Shown here: positions 6,986-13,919 of the stretch, one piece after another
Numbering within the stretch: the first letter of the stretch is position 1
Layout: every line of letters begins with the position of its first letter
Assembly: GCA_014799765.1 (NCBI GenBank)
Contig: JAAVHK010000065.1
Span: 1 to 15,863 of the forward strand
Length of the DNA stretch: 15,863 nt
Direction of reading: 5' to 3'
Source: Ruminococcus sp.
GTDB taxonomy: Bacteria > Bacillota > Clostridia > Oscillospirales > Ruminococcaceae
The notes under the pieces: model-generated
What the model saw: the letters and a program-made list of their open reading frames with translations, nothing else
What the model was told of the DNA's origin: nothing
Databases searched by the model: none
Position numbers and translations under genes: made by a program

Positions 6986-7894
6986 TCACCCCCTTATGTT
7001 CAATCGCTTGCAGTATTCGTCCCATGTTTCAGTACGATATTTTCCGCTGTAGATGTATCTTTGCGAAAATTCAAGCTGTAAACGGTTCGGAACTATTCCC
7101 ATCCGGTCATTACGTTCTGCCTGTGCGTAAATCGTTATGCCCCTGAATTTTTTAAGACGTTCCACACGCTCTGTGGCGTTGTGTATGTCGTCTGTGACAA
7201 GCAGGTATATAAACACCTTATACGGCTTTACACCGTGCTTACGGAGCAGGCAGAGGGCATTTTCGACGGCTTGTATCTGTCCGATAGTATCGCACGAAAA
7301 GCGTATGTATTTAATCCATTTCAGACAGGACAGTATTTCCGCTATATCATCTGTTACAAGTCTTGCGTCCATACCTTGATTCAGGTCAATGGCGTAACCG
7401 CTGTCGATGAGACTTTCAAGCTGTTTTACGCCGTATTCGCACGCTAAGATGTTGTTATCCATGAGTACGAGTTTATTGCTGTCCGGACGTACAAGCTCTT
7501 TCCACGTCCGGTAAGGTCTGATATTACCCTCTTTTTCCGGAACTACGCACCACCGGCAAAGGTTCGGGCAACCTCTGGTTATGTAGCCTATAGCGTAATC
7601 ACAATCGGGATATATCGAATAATCAGGGAACATATTTTCTGTTTCTTCCGGAAGTACGGACTTTACATCATATCCGGTTCCCCCCCGAATTGTTTCCGGT
7701 GGTAAATAGGGATTTTCCGGTGTAAAGTCAAAAATCTTGCTTGAATAGACTTTGTCAAAATCTCCTAAAGGATACCACCATTCAACCGTATCGCCCTGCG
7801 ACTTATGCCACGCTGATATTTTCATTAATGCATAGTTTGGAAAAGTCTTTTTTCTGAGAGTTTCCGCCTCGCTGTCGTGAAGTCCTATCTTCAT
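6986..7894 (-). CDS. Radical SAM protein with B12-binding-type N-terminal region
   Basis: A 302-residue protein. Residues 1-100 resemble a shortened cobalamin-binding-type domain: KTFPNYALMKISAWHKSQGD, YSSKIFDFTPENPYLP, then IRGGTGYDV and MFPDYSIYPDCDYAIGY. I see no DxHxxG cobalamin ligand motif, so B12 binding is doubtful. The radical SAM motif Cx3Cx2C is in ITRGCPNLCRWCVVPEKEG (C109, C113, C116). Later pieces (LVLMDNNILA, IDLNQGMDARLV, YIRFSCDT, PYKVFIYLLV) fit the strands of a partial TIM barrel. It overlaps the methyltransferase-like gene by four bases (ATGA) after a GGAGGTG site. Such proteins recur in phages near DNA methylases; the substrate is unknown, and a DNA or RNA base modification is only a hypothesis. 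Confidence 0.82.
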   Translation of the reverse strand: MKIGLHDSEAETLRKKTFPNYALMKISAWHKSQGDTVEWWYPLGDFDKVYSSKIFDFTPENPYLPPETIRGGTGYDVKSVLPEETENMFPDYSIYPDCDYAIGYITRGCPNLCRWCVVPEKEGNIRPYRTWKELVRPDSNKLVLMDNNILACEYGVKQLESLIDSGYAIDLNQGMDARLVTDDIAEILSCLKWIKYIRFSCDTIGQIQAVENALCLLRKHGVKPYKVFIYLLVTDDIHNATERVERLKKFRGITIYAQAERNDRMGIVPNRLQLEFSQRYIYSGKYRTETWDEYCKRLNIRG

Positions 7895-8589
7895 TCCGGC
7901 ACCTCCGTATCAAAGAAAGACAGCTGTTTTTCCTGAATTTCCGTATTTTCCCACTGTTCCGCCATTGCCTTTGCGATTCCTGGAAATGTCCTGCTTCTCT
8001 GCTTCTGATTTCTTATGCTTTCCACAAAATAAACCTTTTTCCCGTTATTACGTATGTGATGTGCTTCAGGTTTCGGGAGTACGTCCGGATATTCAAGCAA
8101 AGGCAGATTCTTCAGCCACAGACAAGTACGTTTCATATGATAGTTTTCAGTATCGCTTCTGCTTCCGGCAAAAAAGTATGGGTGAATTATCTGGTCAGGT
8201 TTGAGATAATGGTTTACATAACCTACCGGATTTTCAACACAGATTCTTTCACAGTCAGCTTCACAGAACTTCCAAAAGAAATCCAAAGCCTGTTCACGCT
8301 TTTCAAGTCCGTCAAGTGCTTTCTGACCGTATTTTTCAACATTTATATACTTGTTCCCTGCAACGCTGAGATACGTACAGGGCGGATGAGCTATAAGCAA
8401 ATCCCACTTGCCGTCCATAGTGGTAAACCGGCATTTTCCGTTTATTAAACCGAGTGCATCGACCTGTACGTGCCATTCCGGATGACCTCCGGAACATTCC
8501 TGAATATCACAGCTGTAAGCCTCGTGACCACGTTCACGGAATGCAATACATACTCTCTGTGATTCCTCGCAGGCAATCAGTACTTTCAT
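7891..8589 (-). CDS. Phage cytosine-C5-methyltransferase-like protein
   Basis: A 232-residue protein of the small phage group annotated as DNA cytosine methyltransferases. It begins MKVLIACEESQRVCIAFRER, then GHEAYSCDIQ, matching the SAM-binding motif I region of this group. Motif IV appears as LIAHPPCTYLSVAGN with the putative catalytic cysteine C71 after the two prolines. A motif VI-like ICVENPVG follows (ENP, 119-121). Near the C-terminus NQKQRSRTFPGIAKAMAEQW resembles motif VIII and the end of the fold. The protein is short and lacks an obvious target recognition domain, so specificity or even activity on DNA cannot be predicted. It overlaps RusA (ATGA) and the radical SAM gene, and has a GGAGGCGG ribosome binding site. 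Confidence 0.8.
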   Translation of the reverse strand: MKVLIACEESQRVCIAFRERGHEAYSCDIQECSGGHPEWHVQVDALGLINGKCRFTTMDGKWDLLIAHPPCTYLSVAGNKYINVEKYGQKALDGLEKREQALDFFWKFCEADCERICVENPVGYVNHYLKPDQIIHPYFFAGSRSDTENYHMKRTCLWLKNLPLLEYPDVLPKPEAHHIRNNGKKVYFVESIRNQKQRSRTFPGIAKAMAEQWENTEIQEKQLSFFDTEVPE

Positions 8590-8966
8590 GTTACCGCCTC
8601 CGTTTCTATCGTCACGGAGACCTTGTTTTCCTCACCGTCGTGGATTTCGTGATAAATCTGTTTCACGTACCGCCGGTTATCGTCGGGGAGTACACCGTTA
8701 CTTACGAGAGCGTCGAGAATAAATTTCTGACTGCTCTGAATGTTGTCCACGTCCCGACGACGTGTTTTTTCGTACCAGTCAATCTTTATCGTAACAGGGT
8801 CTGAAACAGGCTGTAATTCGCCTGTCCCGACAGCCTTTGTTATGTACCGTGAAATAAGTTTCTCGGTATCTTTCTTGAAACCTGCTCCGGCAAATCTGTT
8901 GCAACGGTCTTTGTTGATTACCTCGTTAAGTGAGGGCAGTTTTGCATGAATAGTGAAACCGTTCAA
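8586..8966 (-). CDS. rusA: RusA-family Holliday junction resolvase, TTG start
   Basis: Resolves branched DNA formed during phage replication and recombination. From the start chosen here the protein has 126 residues, normal for RusA. Family features include KLPSLNEVINKDRCNRF near the N-terminus, then the acidic catalytic cluster RRRDVDNIQ (D72, D74) and LPDDNRRYV (D95/D96), with the usual FILDAL linker helix between them. I place the start at TTG 8966: it overlaps the upstream stop in a TTGA junction and has a GGAGGT site eight bases upstream. The frame stays open to an ATG at 9017, but that would overlap the zinc protein by 55 bp. It sits between replication genes and the methyltransferase-like gene. 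Confidence 0.9.
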   Translation of the reverse strand: MNGFTIHAKLPSLNEVINKDRCNRFAGAGFKKDTEKLISRYITKAVGTGELQPVSDPVTIKIDWYEKTRRRDVDNIQSSQKFILDALVSNGVLPDDNRRYVKQIYHEIHDGEENKVSVTIETEAVT

Positions 8967-9253
8967 TCGTCCAGACCTCCGATAATTTTCAAGTCGTCGT
9001 AAAGACACGTCATACACAGTCCGTAATCCGTGTAAATAACGTCCTCACAGTGACAGCACTCACATATACCGTCTTCCGTGTCGGTGTCGTACAGGGCTTC
9101 TGAGAGGCATTCTTCGCAAAGTTCCTTGCCGTCGAGATTGTAGAGTTCGTCTTCGTAACCGCAAGTGTCGCAATAGTAGCGGACTGTACGTCTTCTACCG
9201 CAGTTTATGCAGTAATCCGGACACCCTACGCACTCATCTGTAATTCTTTTCAT
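8963..9253 (-). CDS. Cysteine-rich multi-zinc-ribbon protein
   Basis: A 96-residue acidic protein with 14 cysteines arranged mostly as CxxC pairs: CVGCPDYCINC (residues 8-18), CDTC (28-31), CEEC (46-49), CECCHC (64-69) and CMTC (80-83). This would support three zinc sites, in the manner of zinc ribbons used for nucleic-acid or protein contacts. Similar small cysteine-rich proteins are common among phage early genes, but I cannot assign a specific family or role. The ATG at 9253 overlaps the stop of the helicase-loader gene (ATGA), and its own stop overlaps the RusA TTG, so it is tightly embedded in the replication operon. Confidence 0.72.
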   Translation of the reverse strand: MKRITDECVGCPDYCINCGRRRTVRYYCDTCGYEDELYNLDGKELCEECLSEALYDTDTEDGICECCHCEDVIYTDYGLCMTCLYDDLKIIGGLDD

Positions 9254-10143
9254 TTCCTGATTACCCCTTTCAGATTAAGAATTTTACTCATTTTTGTATA
9301 AGTATCTTCTGCTATTTTCCTACGCTGGTCAGAACCATTGAATTTCACCGGAAGACATCTGCTCTTTATACGGCTGAAAAGTCGTTTGTAGCGTACATCA
9401 TTAGGATTTGCCAGTTCTTCCTTAGTGAGATTGGTTGTGATTATCAGAGGCAATCCGGCTGAAATGCGGTTGTTTATCACGGAAAATACTATCTCGCCTG
9501 TATAATCGGAATCGCTTTCTGTTGCTAAATCGTCGATAATCAGCAGTGCCAGCCTGTTGAGTGAATCATAAACCGCCTGAGTACTCTGAATATCGCTCTT
9601 TATATTTGCAATCGTCGTCATCAGTACGGGGTAACGCTTTTCAACGAGTGCATTGGCGATACAAGCCGATACATAAGACTTACCTGAGCCGATATTTCCG
9701 TAAAAAAGGAATCCGAAACCCTCTCTGAAACATTCGCTGAAATTATTGGCGTATTCCTTAGCCATCTGCATTATTTCCGGATTGGAATTGTTATCGCTTG
9801 CGAAAGTCCATTTTCTCATATCGTCCCTCGGTGGCAGAGACGGCGAAAAATCACGGCATAACGGAAACGCTTTATCCCTTAAGACTTCTGTTTCCCTGTC
9901 GTATTCAGACTGCCTTATGAGTTGTTCCTCACGTTCAACGGCTTCCGTCTCACAACGGCACATACAGTACTGTATTTTTTCAACTCCCAGAAAGTTCACG
10001 ACCGTCTGTTTCTGTGTGTGACATTTTCCGCAGTAAAGCAGACCGTCTTTCACGTAGTCGGTTTCGCTGACCGTACTGTTTTCCATTGTTTTTTCTGAAA
10101 CCTTATCCATAAGAATTTCAAAAACATTTTTGTTGTTTTCCAT
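9250..10143 (-). CDS. DnaC-type replicative helicase loader (AAA+ ATPase)
   Basis: A 297-residue protein that would load the host replicative helicase at the phage origin. An N-terminal cysteine cluster (YCGKC at 38-41 and YCMCRC at 60-64) looks like a zinc site, as in other phage DnaC-like loaders. The AAA+ core has Walker A GNIGSGKS (149-156), Walker B LLIIDDL (200-206), sensor-1-type ITTN (235-238) and the arginine-bearing RLFSRIKSRC segment (254-263). Length and order match IstB/DnaC-like phage proteins. A GGAGG site precedes the ATG, three bases after the stop of the DnaD-like initiator gene, giving the classic initiator-loader pair. Confidence 0.92.
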   Translation of the reverse strand: MENNKNVFEILMDKVSEKTMENSTVSETDYVKDGLLYCGKCHTQKQTVVNFLGVEKIQYCMCRCETEAVEREEQLIRQSEYDRETEVLRDKAFPLCRDFSPSLPPRDDMRKWTFASDNNSNPEIMQMAKEYANNFSECFREGFGFLFYGNIGSGKSYVSACIANALVEKRYPVLMTTIANIKSDIQSTQAVYDSLNRLALLIIDDLATESDSDYTGEIVFSVINNRISAGLPLIITTNLTKEELANPNDVRYKRLFSRIKSRCLPVKFNGSDQRRKIAEDTYTKMSKILNLKGVIRK

Positions 10144-10146
10144 TTT

Positions 10147-11016
10147 TTAACCTCCGAATTCAAGATTGAAAATATCGTAACCTGTATCGTCCCCCGAAGT
10201 CTGTTCTATCTCGATGCCGTTCTGACCTATCTGCTTACGTGGCCGGATAACCTGATTGAGATACTCTTCAAAATGATTTGATGCAAAAAGGGTACTCGGT
10301 CTCAGAAATTCTTGTCTGTCTGTTCCGAGCCATTGTGTACATTTCTTGTCTATTACGGTTAAAAAGTCCTCAACCGTATAATTTTCATTAAGTCTTGCGT
10401 TTATGAGTTTCTGAGTAGCTTTGTTAGAAGCCTGATAGCGTGTACCTGCTTTCTGATTGAGATAAGAGACTATTTTTCCGTAAGCCTCCGGATACTCGGG
10501 GGTTTTTGATTTTTTAGTCTTTTTTGCAGATTCAGGTTCAGAAACACACGCACTGTCGGATTTATCCGACGAAGATATATATTGTTTATCTTTGTTGCTT
10601 TGTTTATCTTTGTTTATCTTTGTTTCATTGTTGTCACTTGCCTGTCGGTTGAGTGTCACTTGCCTGTCGCTTGCCTGTCGGTTGTCTGTCAGTAGCCTGT
10701 CACCTGCCTGATACTCATCGTAATTATTTACCGTAATTACGCTGAATTTACGGTACGCTCTGACTGTCACTTCCCCTGTCTCTTTGAGGTGCTTTATTGC
10801 GGTTCTTACGTTACGTTCTGAAAGACTTAATTCAACCGCAAGTTTAGAATAACTTATTACACGCTCCCCTCGCTTTACCGTGATATTTTCAAAATCCTTG
10901 TCTTCATAGTTCGCTGTAAGCATAAGGTGAAAAAACACCCTGAAAGTATTGGCATCATGATACCATCGCCACTGTGTTATCGAACGGTCAATTATGATAA
11001 ATCCATTTTTCAGCAC
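10147..11016 (-). CDS. DnaD-like phage replication initiator with Phg_2220 C-terminal domain
   Basis: This is the likely origin-binding initiator (replisome organiser). The N-terminal 100 residues form a winged-helix domain: NGFIIIDRSITQWRWYHDAN, VISYSKLAVELSLSERNVRT and HLKETGEVTV. A polar linker rich in Asn, Gln, Asp and Lys follows. Residues about 178-255 match the conserved phage C-terminal domain of this class (YLNQKAGTRYQAS, INARLNENYTVEDFLTVIDK, WLGTDRQEFLRPSTLF, HFEEYLNQ). I start it at GTG 11016, which has AAGGGAGTG six bases upstream and gives a standard N-terminus; ATG 11034 and TTG 11049 are in frame but lack a site. The linker-coding DNA carries iterons. Helicase-loader gene follows directly. 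Confidence 0.88.
   Translation of the reverse strand: MLKNGFIIIDRSITQWRWYHDANTFRVFFHLMLTANYEDKDFENITVKRGERVISYSKLAVELSLSERNVRTAIKHLKETGEVTVRAYRKFSVITVNNYDEYQAGDRLLTDNRQASDRQVTLNRQASDNNETKINKDKQSNKDKQYISSSDKSDSACVSEPESAKKTKKSKTPEYPEAYGKIVSYLNQKAGTRYQASNKATQKLINARLNENYTVEDFLTVIDKKCTQWLGTDRQEFLRPSTLFASNHFEEYLNQVIRPRKQIGQNGIEIEQTSGDDTGYDIFNLEFGG
10574..10626. other. AT-rich stretch beside iterons, probable DNA unwinding element
   Basis: This stretch inside the initiator gene is very AT-rich and has near 10-bp direct repeats (TGTTTATCTT at 10601-10610 and 10611-10620, with related copies from 10583 and 10621). It abuts the iteron array on its downstream side in coding sense. Iterons followed by an AT-rich segment inside the initiator gene is the arrangement known from lambda O and several Gram-positive phage origins, so unwinding of the origin here is a reasonable inference. 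Confidence 0.55.
10627..10714. repeat. Array of eight 11-bp iterons, probable phage replication origin
   Basis: Eight tandem 11-bp units start at 10627, 10638, 10649, 10660, 10671, 10682, 10693 and 10704. The plus-strand consensus is TTGCCTGTCRS; units at 10638 and 10671 are identical, the 10660 unit differs from them by one base, and the first and last units are degenerate. The period of 11 is not a multiple of three, so the three reading frames are sampled in turn and the protein only repeats every 33 bases (seen as DNRQASDRQVT then LNRQASD). That argues for selection on DNA, with one initiator site per helical turn. The array sits in the initiator gene's linker region. Confidence 0.75.
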
Positions 11017-11045
11017 TTTTTTCACTCCCTTCATAAATGGACTCA

Positions 11046-11132
11046 ACAACGGCTTTTTTCAATACAAAACCGTTGTATAAGCCCTGAAATAATTAAAAAT
11101 TTAAAATTTATAATTATTAATTGTTAATTGTC
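11046..11132. other. AT-rich intergenic stretch with a 7-bp inverted repeat
   Basis: The gap between recT and the initiator gene carries an inverted repeat, ACAACGG at 11046-11052 and CCGTTGT at 11070-11076, with a 17-bp loop, and an almost pure A/T tract from about 11086 to 11128. The latter includes TATAATTATTAATT (11109-11122), identical to a string in the terminase-portal gap. The inverted repeat is not followed by a T run on either strand, so I do not call it a terminator; an operator or a leader hairpin is possible. No convincing promoter for the initiator gene is seen. Confidence 0.4.
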
Positions 11133-12056
11133 TTAGCTGTTCATAATCGTGGAGAACTGGTCTGAATCTTCGTAAGTTTCTTTAATTTCCGTCGGAGCAG
11201 GTTTTTCCGGAGGTGGAGTTTCAACGGTTTTTTCTGTGGGAGCGTCCACATAGTCAATGCTACCGTTTTCGGAAATCACGCCCATATCGGCTTCATAGGC
11301 ACGTTGCATTTCAATACTCATGATACCCCATTTGCCTATAAGCTGGCGTAACATGGTCTTGCAAGCCATGCCGTCAAAATCCTTGTACCAGTGACCTGAA
11401 TATTTCCATTCGTCTTTTCGGTTGTAGTTACCGGCTTCGTAGTCGGCGAAAGATACTTTATTGCCGTTCGCTTCAAGACTGAAATTAGCTGAATAACGGT
11501 CGGCATACGAAAGCATTTTCTGCCTGCTCCAGTAGATAGCCTTGCGGAATCCGTTGAGGTACTCAAACATCGCATAGTATCCTATAGTAGAAGCGTTTTC
11601 ACGTTCGGTTTCGTCCTGAATTATTTCAGCTTTTATTTCTTCTTCGAGAGGGTTGAAGCTGATGAGTTCGCCTTTTTTAATCGGCAGAACGTTTATTTTA
11701 CGGTAATATCCGGAACGTGTTGCAAGCTGTATATAGCCTTTGTAGCCGAGTACGAAAGTAGCTTTATTTTTGAACGGTACAAAATAGTAGTGACCGAGTT
11801 GCTGTGACGGTGAGAGGTTCAGACTTTCGCCGAGAAGTCCGGCAGAAACTATTGACATCGGGTCACATTCCTGAAGCTGTGGTGTTGATGTCACGGCTGA
11901 TACGATAGAAGCAGTGAAACGTTTCACGGCTTTGTGGTCGCTGAGGGCGTTGAGAATGGCTTTCTGATAAGCCGGTTTGTTGATTACGGCAGAAAAACTT
12001 GTTTTTTCCTGTTTTTCGCCTTTTTCTCCCTGTGGTACAATCTGATTTTTAACCAT
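11133..12056 (-). CDS. recT: RecT family single-strand annealing recombinase
   Basis: Anneals complementary single strands exposed by the partner exonuclease. The protein has 307 residues from ATG 12056, which has a GGGAGGAT site eight bases upstream and overlaps the DUF1351 gene by 8 bp. RecT features include the N-terminal KPAYQKAILNALSDHKAVKR, then TPQLQECDPMSIVSAGLLG, the hallmark LNLSPSQQLGHYYFVPFKN, and ATFVLGYKGYIQLATRSG. The core ends with GMACKTMLRQLIGKWGIMS and is followed by a proline/glutamate-rich acidic tail of about 60 residues, probably disordered. Co-occurrence with YqaJ exonuclease and DUF1351 is the standard Gram-positive phage recombination cassette. Confidence 0.95.
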   Translation of the reverse strand: MVKNQIVPQGEKGEKQEKTSFSAVINKPAYQKAILNALSDHKAVKRFTASIVSAVTSTPQLQECDPMSIVSAGLLGESLNLSPSQQLGHYYFVPFKNKATFVLGYKGYIQLATRSGYYRKINVLPIKKGELISFNPLEEEIKAEIIQDETERENASTIGYYAMFEYLNGFRKAIYWSRQKMLSYADRYSANFSLEANGNKVSFADYEAGNYNRKDEWKYSGHWYKDFDGMACKTMLRQLIGKWGIMSIEMQRAYEADMGVISENGSIDYVDAPTEKTVETPPPEKPAPTEIKETYEDSDQFSTIMNS

Positions 12057-12876
12057 TTTTCTTATCCTCCCTGATAACTTCAAAATTTATGCCGGTCTGT
12101 CGCATGAAGTCACGTAAATTACGTAGCTGTCCGACGGAGCAGGTCACACGGAAAGTACCCGAGACCGTCTGAGAGCTACTGACAGAGCCTGTGACATTAT
12201 CCGTACTGACAGGCAATGTAGTTACATTACCTGCTCCGGAATCGCTTACAGGGGGCTTGCAGAGCGTTTCAGAGCGTGACAGTTCAACGGCATAGGAAAG
12301 TGTTTCCGATTTGTCAAGAGTTTCAGTGAACTTCCTGAGTATAGCCGTTCTGTGCGGAGAATCCGAATACATATTATTCAGATATGTAAAATCGGTTTTG
12401 ATGACAGAAATTTTCGCTGAAATCTCCGCTTTAAGACTTTCTGTTTTTTCAGACTTGTTTTTCCATCTGACCGGCAGAATGTCTTCAAGGCGTATGAAAT
12501 CCGGCGGATTTTCGCTCCGGAAGTGTTCTTCAAGAGCCTGTTTTTTGCCCTGTAAAGCCTGTTCGTCGATTGCCTTTAACTGACCGTTGATAGCCTGAAT
12601 AGGTTCGTCTATGAGGTCAATGAGTTGCCTGCATTCGTCCTCGATAGCCTGATATGGCATAAGATAGCAAGCCTTGATTTTTTTGCGTTCGTCGTCGATT
12701 GCTTTCTTGAGGCGATTGAATTCAGCCCTGTCAGATTTTGCCGATTTTACGGTATCTTCCGTCACGACAAGCGATTTATAAAAACTGATTTTCGGCATAA
12801 TAGCCTGTCTGAGTTCCTCGAAGTTGCTTATTGCAACCGGTAACTCAAACGTTTTGTTTACGGTTGTGAGTTCCAT
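12049..12876 (-). CDS. DUF1351 phage protein of the RecT-YqaJ cassette
   Basis: A 275-residue protein beginning MELTTVNKTFELPVAISNFE. The segment YKSLVVTEDTVKSAKSDRAE, the following NRLKKAIDDERKKIK and IDLIDEPIQAINGQLKAIDE are typical of DUF1351 proteins, which are long helical, coiled-coil-rich and nearly always encoded between the exonuclease and RecT genes. The C-terminal third is serine/threonine-rich, then ends in a compact TCSVGQLRNLRDFMRQTGINFEV segment. The function is not established; a helper or Gam-like role for the recombinase is a guess from position. The ATG at 12876 joins the YqaJ stop as TAATG and has a GGGAGGAA site upstream; a longer in-frame start at 12969 would overlap YqaJ by 94 bp. 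Confidence 0.85.
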   Translation of the reverse strand: MELTTVNKTFELPVAISNFEELRQAIMPKISFYKSLVVTEDTVKSAKSDRAEFNRLKKAIDDERKKIKACYLMPYQAIEDECRQLIDLIDEPIQAINGQLKAIDEQALQGKKQALEEHFRSENPPDFIRLEDILPVRWKNKSEKTESLKAEISAKISVIKTDFTYLNNMYSDSPHRTAILRKFTETLDKSETLSYAVELSRSETLCKPPVSDSGAGNVTTLPVSTDNVTGSVSSSQTVSGTFRVTCSVGQLRNLRDFMRQTGINFEVIREDKKNG

Positions 12877-13532
12877 TAGTTTCCTCCCTGAATTTCGGGC
12901 AGAATCAGTGGCGGAGTTCTGTTTTCCGTCACGTATCGCCAGAAGTTTTTTTCCTGTTCCTGTAGCCATTCAATATCTGTCGTGACATGATGTCTTTCGA
13001 TATGGTAGTACCGTATCTGAGAACGGTTTTCGCCGTCCTTATTATAGCGGATATACGCCATAACAACGGCAAAATCGAAGCCCGTACACGCTAACTGGTG
13101 CAGTACCTGAATGTAGTAACTGTCGGGGATACGGTCATTCCAATCGTCCCACTGTAGAGGATTTCTGATAGTGGTAGTTTTGATTTCGAGTACGCCGTGC
13201 AGACCGTCGGGAGTAGTAATTTCACCGTCGAGGGTTGCGAACATGAACGGCAGTTTTTCGCTGAAGTACATTCCGAACTCGCTGTATTTTACCGTATTTT
13301 CGGGAAATTCCAGTTTATAGAGTTCACGGAGATGTTGTTCAGCCTGTTTGCCGAAGATAACTGCCGGTCTGTCGGAAATATCTTCCGGCATTTTAAGACC
13401 GGTTTTTTCACGCCATAATGTGACGTTTGATTTGTAACGGTTCATGCCGGTTACTGTACCTGCATCACTTCCGCCGATACCTTGACGACGGATTTCAAGC
13501 CATTTCTGACGGTTTTCAGCGTCTGTGAACAT
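12876..13532 (-). CDS. YqaJ-family phage exonuclease
   Basis: A lambda-exonuclease-type nuclease that resects double-strand ends for RecT. It has 218 residues. The family landmarks are IRRQGIGGSDAGTVTGMNRY (GGSDAG at 20-25), GKQAEQHLRELY (E65), the active-site aspartate in FATLDGEI (D102), the ExK pair in VLEIKTTT (E116, K118) and a conserved glutamine in YYIQVLHQLA (Q142). Together these are the PD-(D/E)XK core. Length is at the lower end of the family. The ATG at 13532 has an AAGGTGA site six bases upstream, located within the end of the small membrane-protein gene, with which it overlaps by 17 bp. It leads the exonuclease-DUF1351-RecT cassette. Confidence 0.93.
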   Translation of the reverse strand: MFTDAENRQKWLEIRRQGIGGSDAGTVTGMNRYKSNVTLWREKTGLKMPEDISDRPAVIFGKQAEQHLRELYKLEFPENTVKYSEFGMYFSEKLPFMFATLDGEITTPDGLHGVLEIKTTTIRNPLQWDDWNDRIPDSYYIQVLHQLACTGFDFAVVMAYIRYNKDGENRSQIRYYHIERHHVTTDIEWLQEQEKNFWRYVTENRTPPLILPEIQGGN

Positions 13533-13656
13533 TTTTCTTCACCTTCCTGATAAGTTCTTCCATGACAGTCAGCGTCACGATTACCGCACATACGGTAGCG
13601 GTCACAGAAACGGCGGTCACGGCGAAAAGTACGCATAGTGCCAAAAAGTAAATCAT
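13516..13656 (-). CDS. 46-residue single-span membrane protein
   Basis: A short gene starting at ATG 13656 with one of the best ribosome binding sites in the window (AAAGGAGGTGA, seven bases before the ATG). The start overlaps the upstream HTH gene stop in an ATGA junction, and the end overlaps the YqaJ start by 17 bp. The product opens MIYFLALCVLFAVTAVSV and stays hydrophobic to about residue 31, one long or slightly over-long transmembrane segment, followed by a basic tail (EELIRKVKKNVHRR) that should stay in the cytoplasm. No family is recognised. Small membrane proteins in phage early operons can act in superinfection exclusion or host takeover, but nothing here shows which. Confidence 0.68.
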   Translation of the reverse strand: MIYFLALCVLFAVTAVSVTATVCAVIVTLTVMEELIRKVKKNVHRR

Positions 13657-13919
13657 GTTGTGTCACCTCCTTTCGCAGAGCCGAAAATATCGAGAGGTCT
13701 GAGCAGGCTGTCGGGAGTGGTGTTCATAAATTCGGACAGTCTGAAAAGTTCATCGGCGTTGAATCCGGCTGGCTTTTTGATTCTGCCGTAGACAGTCCGG
13801 ACGGATACGCACATCACAAGCGACATCTTTTCCGCACCGAAGATTCTGCAACAAATCCGGAGATTTTCGGAAACGCATTCAAGAAATTTTTCCCTTTCAG
13901 ACTTCTTCAGACGTGGCAT
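13653..13919 (-). CDS. Small HTH (Cro/C1-like) phage protein
   Basis: An 88-residue protein beginning MPRLKKSEREKFLECVSENL. The segment MSLVMCVSVRTVYGRIKKPAGFNADELFRLSEFMNTTPDSLL (read as two helices, a turn and two more) fits a Cro/C1-type helix-turn-helix in which SVRTVYGRIKKP is the recognition helix. I start it at ATG 13919, which has an AGAGGTG site seven bases upstream; an in-frame ATG at 14069 would give a 138-residue product whose first 50 residues overlap and shadow the preceding gene. It overlaps the upstream gene by 23 bp and the membrane-protein gene by four (ATGA). It is likely a DNA-binding regulator; its target is unknown. Confidence 0.75.
   Translation of the reverse strand: MPRLKKSEREKFLECVSENLRICCRIFGAEKMSLVMCVSVRTVYGRIKKPAGFNADELFRLSEFMNTTPDSLLRPLDIFGSAKGGDTT

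Noticed and set aside
10627..10714. CRISPR-like array
   Set aside because: The units are 11 bp with no spacers and lie within a conserved coding sequence, so they are iterons rather than CRISPR repeats.
11046..11076. Terminator after recT
   Set aside because: The inverted repeat has a 17-bp loop, only seven pairs and no T run on either strand.
13451..13666. 71-codon minus-strand frame starting at GTG 13666
   Set aside because: The start falls inside the ribosome binding site of the membrane-protein gene, it has no site of its own, and it overlaps YqaJ by 82 bp with an implausible composition.
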